NCBI GenBank assembly: GCA_029448655.1
Contig: JACCLO010000002.1
Span: 372,001-436,000, forward strand
Source: Wolfiporia cocos
Taxonomy: Eukaryota; Basidiomycota; Agaricomycetes; Polyporales; Phaeolaceae
Reading direction: 5' to 3'
Length of the DNA: 64,000 nt
Shown: positions 55,748 through 64,000 of the stretch, piece after piece
How the letters are laid out: each line of letters begins with the position of its first letter
Position numbering within the stretch: the stretch's first letter is position 1
Position numbers and translations under genes: made by a program
The notes under the pieces: model-generated
Seen by the model: the letters and a program-made list of their open reading frames with translations, nothing else
Told to the model about the DNA's origin: nothing
Database searches by the model: none

Positions 55748-57720
55748 ATATTCGTCTGATGGCGTGCACGTTGATTTTTTTTCCACAAAGAACATAATTG
55801 TGTGGGAATTAAGCATCTGAGTTTGAACATACCTACACTCTAGCGCTGCAACGTGATAACTCTTTTTTCGTGCTGTAGACTCTTGTTAACTCTAGCGCTG
55901 CGCTGCAGATTATTAAATGTACAATCCGGACGTCATACATGCCGGGACGTTCGCCCCAAACGGAGGTGTATCCGGGTCCCGTTATCTGCACGTATCTATT
56001 CGTGTGTTAGATGAAGGGGACGTGTTGGTAGCTCAAGCGCCGTCGAAACCGAAACCATGGCAGAGGCCTAGGAAGGAGGCTGTATGAAACCGAAACACCG
56101 CGCCACGGCGGAGCCTTGGCCTAGAGTCAGACCTGAGCCAATGCCGCTCCAACTCTGTGCATGTTCTAGTACATACTTATCCCCTGCAGCTTTACAGGTT
56201 TTGCCGATGCGGGTACTTTCTCGAGCATTCACAGCACTATATGCGATCGCGATGGGACCTTATGCATATGGTTAGCACCATTGTGAACATCACATCCGCG
56301 AGGATCCACTCACGTAATGGTCCACGATCACCCACAGATCTGCCTGCCATTCGGCTCCCTCACGCAGATGTGCTCGAAGTTGAGTGACTTCCCCTCTTTT
56401 GACAGTGCATCATAAGCTCACTGACAATTCAGTCAACGTGAACGTCAGCAGCAAAATACGTTTCATATATCCAGTGTACTCGTGGGATATCTGGGTCATC
56501 TCCTGCAGGCTTGCGCTGGCCGATAAGGCCATAACGTGCATACCATCTTCATGACATTCTCTCCAAAGCTCCGATCTCCTTGAATATTCAACTGGGCTGC
56601 ACTTACACGTGAGAATGAGCCATCTATAGACTACTGAGTATTCTCTGGCATCGTAGGAATGAGGACGCTGGCCTGCCATGCGCTTCCACCGCTTTACTCA
56701 TGACGGATGCCTACCGTAGGTCCTTGGATAGTGTGCGGGACACAGCGATACGAATTGCTGGTATCACAACCAAAAGTTGTTGGCTAATATGATATGTACT
56801 GTTGCCAGAAAGACAGAAGAAAGAGTGCGTCCATCGTTCCGATCTTGCATTATGCACGCCTAAGACCGGCCGTTTGCTGCAGTGAGCCTGGGACGCTGCA
56901 TTTGAATGACGCGCCTAGCGTGAGAAGCAAGGGTCACGATGTATGTGGTTTCGAAGCCGGAATGATCCATCCATCCCTCAACATGTGAGTATGGATGCCA
57001 AATATTCGAGCGCTTTTAACACCTTGTCCCATACTATTCAAGTAAAACGATTCTCATTTGCACTGCAGCAACCTTCTACCATTCACGAACGCTTGACTGC
57101 AAGCCACTCCAATATCTCCTGATGATACCCAACAGTTCAACGTACAATGTAAGCTTCCTCCAACAGAGCTGCACCAGTTGTAAGGCATCTGCCCTGTGGG
57201 ACCTATTCTCGAAACTTACCGAAGAGTGTGGTGAGGTCAGTGTTACCAATTTCTCAATTCATATCATCACGCATGGCGGCATGCATGCTGCACGGTGCTA
57301 AGTCGGCTTTTGGCGGCCCGTCTTAGAAAAGCACCTAGTTGCGCTGATTTGAATCTATCAATGGTTAGTGCAGCATATATTCTCGCTAAGATTAATCTCA
57401 TTTCACATCAGGTATATTCATGGAGTGCCTAGGTTGGGAAACGTTTTTATATAGGATATCTTTGCCGCGTGCATCTGTTCAGCCCCAGTTGATGACTCCA
57501 GCATTTTCATGCTTTTCACTTGCGGCTCACAAGACAATCTACCGTATACACTAGGTGCTTCAACAATATATCTGGGCGGATATAAAGCAAAGTACGGATT
57601 TGTTGGCTTGCCTCGGTTTCCCCAGATTCACCTCCACTCAATACCTATCCTACACTCGTTACCTATCCTGCACCAATACACTTCCAGCAGATCCTCTCTG
57701 ACTGCCTCTCATCACCCAAC

Positions 57721-58571
57721 ATGCCGACTTCAGACCAGACGTTCAATACATCACACAGTATGCCCTTCGAGCAATCTGCAGCCAGGCACGCAGAGGCCGC
57801 GCCTGTAAGCGCCACCGCTTTACGCACATTTGATGAGACTAAAACACGAGCATTTATTTCTCTAGAATCACGACAGCTTGCTAAGTACCGGTCACTACGA
57901 CCCTTATGACCTGGGCGAGCTGGTGAGGTTTAGCCTTCTGTCCACCGGCTAGCGTCTCAACTGATGTGGGTTCCCGCAATAGCGTTCGGGCTTATCTGTG
58001 CCTTCTAACGATGATCAGGGATCAATTGGTCAGACGCCGCTACCTAATCATGGCATGCTGCAGCCAACCAGGTTATCGGATAGACAGGCATGGCTAAGGC
58101 GTGCTGATCGTCCCGGCAGGAGACACCATAGTTACGTCGTACCATACCGCAACCCCTCGAATATCATTCCCATGGAGTCTAGCAGAGAAGATAACAGCTT
58201 AGTGGTTCGCTGTTGTTCCGCTGGATCGACAATACATTGCTTATGGAGATAACAAGCAGGGCAACGTTGTCAACAGTGGTGTCAACGTACCTCACCGACA
58301 CCCTGACTCAAGCGCCGACGCTTCCTCTGGCCATACTGAGCATGCTCATCATGTAGGGTCACAATATGAACAACTCCAGAGCCAGGCATGTGTGGTTGCT
58401 TGTTGCGTTCCGCTGATATGTTTTGACTATATGAGCAGAATTCTATAGGGGAATGTCACCCTGGATCTGCCACGCTGCTTGCGACTCAACAGATCGCAGG
58501 CCATCGGACACAAGTAAGTTGCTCATGGAGGTTATTCACACTGTAATCGCTGCCTCTTACTGGACTCCAGT
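57721..58571 (+). other. Possible 5' exons of the downstream hypothetical gene
   Basis: An ATG frame at 57721 (MPTSDQTFNTSHSMPFEQSA) and further open stretches up to 58571 may belong to the next gene, but I could not find one splice solution that joins them. Confidence 0.3.
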
Positions 58572-59588
58572 ATGGTTCAGCCACCAACGATGTTTCGCAC
58601 TCTCCATACGCCAATCTCGCTGCCTCGTGGTGGCAATCTCGCGGAACTGTGGTATGACATACAGTATTTGGATCACCGAACAATGACACTGACGCATGCT
58701 CGTAAACAGCCTTCTCCCAATCAAGGACTTGCACAAATCCTCCGCTCAGGTGTTAATGGGCTTACTGCTTCCGAATTTGAGCTCTGCATTGAGAGTGCCG
58801 TAAATCAGGTGTGAATATTGCTGGCTGCCTCATCCATACAAGAACATTACCGACATGCGCGATTTCCCAGAATGGCGTACGAAGGTACGGTTCTGCTCAA
58901 GTACCTACGGCTGCGCGGGGTACGGGTTTTGTCGGCGATGGCAATCAAATAGAGGTACAACTGCGCATCTCTCAAGTGACGAGTGACTTCGCTCACGGGA
59001 CTCACTTTCGCAGTTAATTCTTGTACCGCAAGAGCGCCATAAATATGGCATATATCGGCCCATGGTCCTTGTGGAGTACAATGTCCAGCAACGGGGATGG
59101 ATTGGTCTGGGACATGGGACGCGATTCTCTGAGATTGCACAGTTGTCGAACATATCCGAGCCGGCATTTCCTGTGGATTTCACTTCCATAAGGCCCTCAA
59201 TCAGGATAAAGGTCAGCTTCATCAGCATTCAATCGTCCAAGATGAGAATGAGCATCCCTCAGCTCCCGGGCTACCAGGAATGGTATCACAGACAAGTATG
59301 GATAACTAAACAGGTTAGCGAGACGCCTGAAGTCATGACGGCGGGGGAATTGGTCGATTTAGTCGCAGCTGAATTGGAGAAGGCCATCACAGTGAGCGAG
59401 CATGCACTGACATGAACCGTCTTGAGGTCTGATCACAATCTCAGAAATATTCTGGTATGATATGCGAGAAGCCGGAATGGACTGTGGGCCACAAGCGCGG
59501 CGTCCTGAGCCTGGACAATTTCTACCTTCTCAATGTCGTGCGTACGTCCGATGCTAGCTTTCAGCCCACACTGGGAGTCATTCGCTAG
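58572..59588 (+). CDS. Basidiomycete hypothetical protein, same family as 17.7 kb (partial model)
   Basis: Three exons (58572-58808, 59014-59391, 59445-59588), each a multiple of three, give 252 residues from the first ATG; true 5' exons probably lie upstream. Landmarks are LVPQERHKYGIYRPM, RGWIGLGHGTRF, SIPQLPGYQEWYHR and a C-terminal LSLDNFYLLNVVRT. The order PGY..W, helical segment, then a DxxxLLxV strand, and the intron after KAIT, parallel the gene at 17.7-18.5 kb (WPGYPTW ... DLHLVGLYQV). The family is uncharacterised. No catalytic motif or targeting signal is seen. Confidence 0.5.
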
Positions 59589-60779
59589 CTCGCGAGCCAC
59601 AATCATCCTCAATGCCTTCTAACTTGTTGTCTCAACCATCGCAAAACTCGCTAGCCCTTCACCACCAAGCGCAGGTTCGCGTCGATCTCGTCACGCTCTC
59701 TCACGTTCTCAAAGTACCCTTGATCTCTCATACCACGCGTCTGTAATATAATATTGATGACATCTTTCCTCCTCTATGTTGATTGATACTATCCGATTCC
59801 TATTGAGCGGATGGTTCGTTATGAATGTAATCATATCTCTTTGGCAATACACTCCAACTGGCGCTAGTCGATCTTGGTAGCATAAGTTATCAGCCTAAAG
59901 CATGGTACCTCTTCAAGGCTAAGTGTCACGCTTAACCGGTATAGACCATTCAGATATCAGACGGTCTTGTGATTTGTAGGCCTTCTACGCCTCTCGGTTG
60001 CGCGAAAAGCATTCGACGTTAAGCGCACCGGCAAGGCCACTAGGCCATATGCATAATATGCGGCTACATTATACTAAAATGACTTGAGATTGATGATTGT
60101 GTACAGCTATAACAAATAGGCCATGCCACAACATGCCACTGCCACTCAATATACATCAAAGATCCAACTATACCCGCCCTTTACTAGTTACTCCAGGGAC
60201 CAAATCGGCGAGGATGCTACGCTGTCTCGGAGTTGTAATGTGCATAGAACTCTGGCTCCAGCTCCGGAGACTGACCCCCCTAGCGCAACGTTCGCGCAAT
60301 AATGGTGCTGCTTTCACACCCTCCGGCCACTTCCAACACTCTGAGTATAAACCCCGATTTTTGGCAATGTGTTGGCGTCCACTGCTATTGTCAATTTAGG
60401 TGGGCTGTCGGTGGTCAACCGGTCACTACCCGCTGATGCAATCGGATGACACACCATTGCGCGAATCGCATACAACATGGAAGCCGAAGATAGAGATCAC
60501 CTGTAAAAATCAAAATCGCTGCTTCCGCCACGGGTAATCACTTCCAGACCATCGCACAATAATCATGGCCAGCAAACAATCTCTGGTACCCACTGTTTAC
60601 AAATGCACTAGCAAGGTATACGTGATGGGAATATGCGGCTACAGATAACGACGGTTGACTCGGTTTCTATGCAAGCATGCGTAATACTACAACGCCCCGC
60701 TGTTGAAAGCGCGGCAAGACTGCTCAAAATCAGAACGCAAGCACGGTCCTCGCTTCGCACCCCCTCATCAACTTTCATC
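59589..60779. other. Intergenic region, no gene
   Basis: AT-richer spacer to the 3' end of adenosine kinase. Short frames only. Confidence 0.4.
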
Positions 60780-62731
60780 TTACAGAACCTGCACCTTGGG
60801 CCACTGGAACTGCGGGCCGACCTGCTGCACGCACATCGCGCCGAGCTTGTGCCCCACCTCGACGCACTCGTCCAGGCCGCGCCCCGAGACGTACGCGCCG
60901 AGGAAGCCGCCCGCAAACGCGTCGCCCGCGCCGTTCGTGTCGACGATCTGCTCGTCCCTGAGCGGCTGCACCGTGTACACCTTCGGCTCCGCGCCCACGG
61001 TGACGACCGTCGTCGCCTCCGGGCCGTGCGTGATGATGACCGTGCGCGGGCGCGCGGGGTTCGACTTGGGCTGCGCCGCGAGCGACGCGGCGACCGCGGC
61101 GAGGTCGGTCTGGCTCGGGTGCCCCGAGGCGGACGCCCACGCCTCCGCCTCGGACTCGTTCCCGATCACGATGTCGCAGTAGGGGAGGACCTGCTGCAGC
61201 TGCACCTGGAAGAACTGCGCGATGAACGGCGCGGAGAGGTTCAGCACGAACACCTGCGGTGTACCGCGCGTCAGCGTGCGTGCGCTGCAGAGACGATGTG
61301 GCAGCGCACCTTGCCTGCCTCGGACGCCTTCTTCGCGAGCTCGAGCACGGACTCGGTCCCGTGCGTGAGGAAGAAGCCCTCGACGTAGAAGACGCGTGCG
61401 CTCTCGATGCACGGCGCGACCGCGGGCGACGCGAGGTGCGCCTTGTCGAACTTCTCCGCTGCGCGCAGCGCCGTCACGAGGGACCTGTAGGCGCGTCAGT
61501 GGGTGTGCATGAGTCCGTGTGGCAACCGCGCAGTGCATGGTGTCGCGGAGATTGAATAGCATGCACCCGATCCAGGGACGTAGCGACCATCTCCCGCAAT
61601 CCGTCCCCTGAATCTGGCCACCGCTCCACTTGGATGATAGCCGAGGCATGTTTAAGCGGGAATGAAGATAACCGAGCAGAGCTTCAGGTTTGCAAAGCTA
61701 AAGTGAAAACCCAGCCAGTGGAATTACACCTTTGTAGGTGCTCATGCATCATTTGAAGCACTCGTTTGATCATGCAGTGATCACGCACACACTTCCTCCT
61801 GACCTCCATACTCGTAATTCGCAACGAGCCGCATGCGTGTACGATCATCCATCCCGGACGCAGGGGTAAGTATGCAGCCAGCTTGTCCCAATTGTTCTTC
61901 AAAGTTCAATTTGGCTGAGGCTTCTCTCACACACACCGATGTCCCTGCGAGGCCCGCAGAGGATAGCACAAGCGCACGGAGGAATGCATGTGCGCAGGCC
62001 AAGTTTCCCCAGCATCCCCAATCGCACCTTGCATTCCCATACCCGCACACACACCGGGCATAAGCCCCATCAAACGTAGCCCGCAATCCAAAGTTAAGTT
62101 TGATAATGATCAAATTACTCACCGATGGTGTCCGGTGATGACGACAGCACACGCGCCCGTCTTCTCGCCGGGCACGACAAGGTAGCGCTCCGAGAGACCT
62201 TCGCGTGCGTTCGCGGCCTTGAGCTGCTCCGCGAGGACGTCATCGCCGACGCAGCCGGTGTACACGACCGAGTGCGGGGGCAGGACGTACTACATGTTGG
62301 GTGTGGGCGTGTTGGGAAGGGTGGTTCGAGCAGGCGGAGGACAGTGGCAGGACCAGAGGAATGGCGTAGCGAAACACGATGAACGCATATGGCTGGAGGT
62401 CAATATGCCCGTGTACATGATTAGAAAGGAAAGCACTTACGGCAGCACCGCGCGCGGCGTTTTGCGAAGCCCCACCCGCAACGTAGGTTACCTTGTACTT
62501 TTCGACGAGCTCATCGTAGCTACACATCGCCGTCAATTCCGCGGCTCCCTATGCACTACTTGAGTTACACAGAAAGCGTACGCACATGGGCATATGGCGC
62601 TCCTCCGCGAGGATGGCGTCGTTCGCCTTGAGGCCGTACTTCTCGAGGAGCGCCTCGCCGTTCGTGACCTGCATGTCGAGCAGCGGGTTGCCCATGCAGA
62701 AGAGCTGGAACGCATTCTCGTCGACGGACAT
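60780..62731 (-). CDS. ADO1: Adenosine kinase, pfkB family (346 aa)
   Basis: Five exons (62731-62586, 62519-62441, 62289-62123, 61484-61310, 61253-60780) join in frame; 346 aa is the normal length. It phosphorylates adenosine to AMP, salvaging purine and clearing adenosine made by the methyl cycle. Motifs are the substrate-site FCMGNPLLDM, VAGGASQNAARGAA, VVYTGCVGDDV, VFYVEGFFLTHG, NLSAPFIAQFF, and the pfkB signature DTNGAGDAFAGGFL with its catalytic Asp. Exons are very GC-rich, so the opposite strand shows long open frames that are not genes. The third intron (62122-61485) is 638 nt, more than ten times the typical intron here, and the second is 151 nt. Confidence 0.95.
61485..62122 (-). other. 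Unusually long intron in adenosine kinase
   Basis: 638 nt with standard GTGAGT and CTACAG ends. No protein frame with a known domain, no inverted ends and no clear snoRNA boxes were seen inside. Confidence 0.7.
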
Positions 62732-64000
62732 CGCGGGCTGCGTGTGTGGTGTAAAGGGTAGAGAGATACGGTGGTGGAGAGAGATAGAGAGGTGAGCTAG
62801 TGTGAGTACCGTGCAGGTAGGGTGCGTTCACAGTGCGGTGGGACGGCGCTATCGCGAAATCTTGCTCGCTAGACGATCGTCTTATCGCCTCCGCTGCCAC
62901 CATCAGCGACGACTACCAACGCCCCTTCCTTACTCTCTCCGGCAATGTAGTCCACTATGTTTTTAGCAAAAGCTATCACACTGCACTTTTGTGCTCGCGT
63001 TTACTGCGGCTGAATACAAGGTTCCGCATACACCCACGGACCTCGGCTGATGGGAACACACTTCCCCCTCCGTCGAGCTTCGCCGCCGGGGCGAGCGTCG
63101 ATCTGCTGCCCCTATAGCCATCTTCCTCCTCTCGCTTTTGTCTCTCACCGAGGCGTGCGTGCCGATGTACGTCAGGCTGCCCTTCTTCGGTTCTCGAATC
63201 TCGTCGCTTCCGATGAGCCGGTGCTGCACCGACGACTTGCTGGTACGTGGCGGCCTCCCGCTGCGCATCACAGGCACCATCTGCCAATCACACTCAACGC
63301 CGCCTCTCGCACGCTCCGCGGATGCCGCGCATGCTGGGCGTATTCTCCGGCTCGAGGAACGCAGAAGACGTCTCTGCGCACGAGCACGAGACGACAGCTA
63401 GAGATCCGGACGCAATGCTTATGTATAACTGATCTGAATCGGGACCGCATGACGAGGGCCCTTGGACCTCGACTGTACTGTGGCTATGAGACGGAATTCT
63501 CCCGCGGACGTCTGACCTCGAGCGGGAAGAAGCAGCCTCGGGAGGATATGAACGCGGGCACGAGGCTCGCAAGGATCCGGGCGGTCTGTGGGTGGATCGG
63601 GTCCGCGTGATGGGTATCCCGACTGCAAGCTCTGACTTGTGCTCTGACGCTTCGGGATGCGATCCCTGTGCGGTGTTCAACAGCGGCGTTAATACCAGTC
63701 CGTCGTCGCCCCATCCATCCATCCATCTGTCACGAGCGCAAGCGCTGTTGTTCCGTGCATGGCGGCACAGGCGTCGGGATGCCCCGTCCTTGTCCAGGAT
63801 GCGTAGCGCGTACCTGCATCTCGCGCAGCAACAGCGTAGGCAGATTCTAGACGTCGACGTCACCCCTGAAGATTACGGTGAACACCCACAGCCCGCCATG
63901 GCCACGCTCTTCATGTCCGTGCGCAGGCTGATCCGCGTGTCGTCACTAGCGCTGCATTGGCCCAGTCGAGAGAGGCCCCTGCAGGGTGTCCTGATCCCGT
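62732..64000. other. 5' flank of adenosine kinase and window end, no supported gene
   Basis: Overlapping GC-rich frames on both strands at 62.96-63.86 kb have no recognisable domain or splice structure. A short CATC tandem lies near 63712-63728. Confidence 0.35.

Larger units (their letters stand above)
53301..57720. other. Gene-poor region with large inverted repeat
   Basis: No supported gene in about 4.4 kb. The main structure is the inverted repeat at 55067-55152 and 55663-55747. A 213-codon minus-strand frame at 55625-54984 crosses one arm and has no recognisable domain. Confidence 0.4.

Noticed and set aside
60633..61388. 251-codon plus-strand open frame
   Set aside because: It is antisense to GC-rich adenosine kinase exons; composition alone keeps it open and the peptide is Arg/Leu-rich noise.

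Overview
The window looks like a nuclear contig from an Agaricomycete (Basidiomycota), most likely a wood-decay polypore. Nearly every gene is cut by several GT-AG introns of about 45-70 nt with CTAAC/CTGAC-type branch sites. The proteins (fungal F-box expansion, microsomal P450s, phi-like GST, basidiomycete-only hypotheticals) fit that origin. The assignment is inference from gene style and was not searched.

Layout: 0-4 kb holds repeats (GAACC-rich palindromes, two 30-bp tandem arrays) and no supported gene. At 4-16.7 kb lie a four-exon membrane protein with a polyQ tract, two F-box genes on the minus strand (the second frameshifted), a ubiquilin/Dsk2 gene, a tRNA-dihydrouridine synthase and a small heat-shock protein with heat-shock elements upstream. 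At 17-29 kb are a basidiomycete hypothetical, a glutathione transferase, a LINE remnant between 16-bp direct repeats, a broken F-box gene, a broken biotin-carboxylase (3-methylcrotonyl-CoA carboxylase type) fragment, an aldo/keto reductase and a Tc1/mariner-type MITE. At 29-36 kb two long F-box genes flank a truncated Ubp2-like deubiquitinase fragment. At 37-44.3 kb are two tandem cytochrome P450 paralogues with matching 14-exon structures and a shared promoter box. At 45.4-48.4 kb an SRPK-type kinase pseudogene is split by a second copy of the MITE and by a roughly 700-bp fold-back element whose arms carry outward-facing tRNA-like Pol III promoters. At 48.6-64 kb are a DUF3140-type protein, an alpha/beta hydrolase, a long gene-poor repeat-bearing stretch, a second member of the basidiomycete hypothetical family, and adenosine kinase.

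The window mixes housekeeping genes with dispensable, duplicated and decaying ones. Ubiquitin-pathway pieces recur (Dsk2, five F-box genes, a Ubp2-like fragment). Detoxification-type enzymes recur too (GST, AKR, two P450s, hydrolase), but they are spaced and oriented independently, so I do not call a biosynthetic cluster. The most unusual signals are the Pol III-promoter fold-back element, a predicted 1-nt microexon in the hydrolase, and GC-AG introns in two intact genes.
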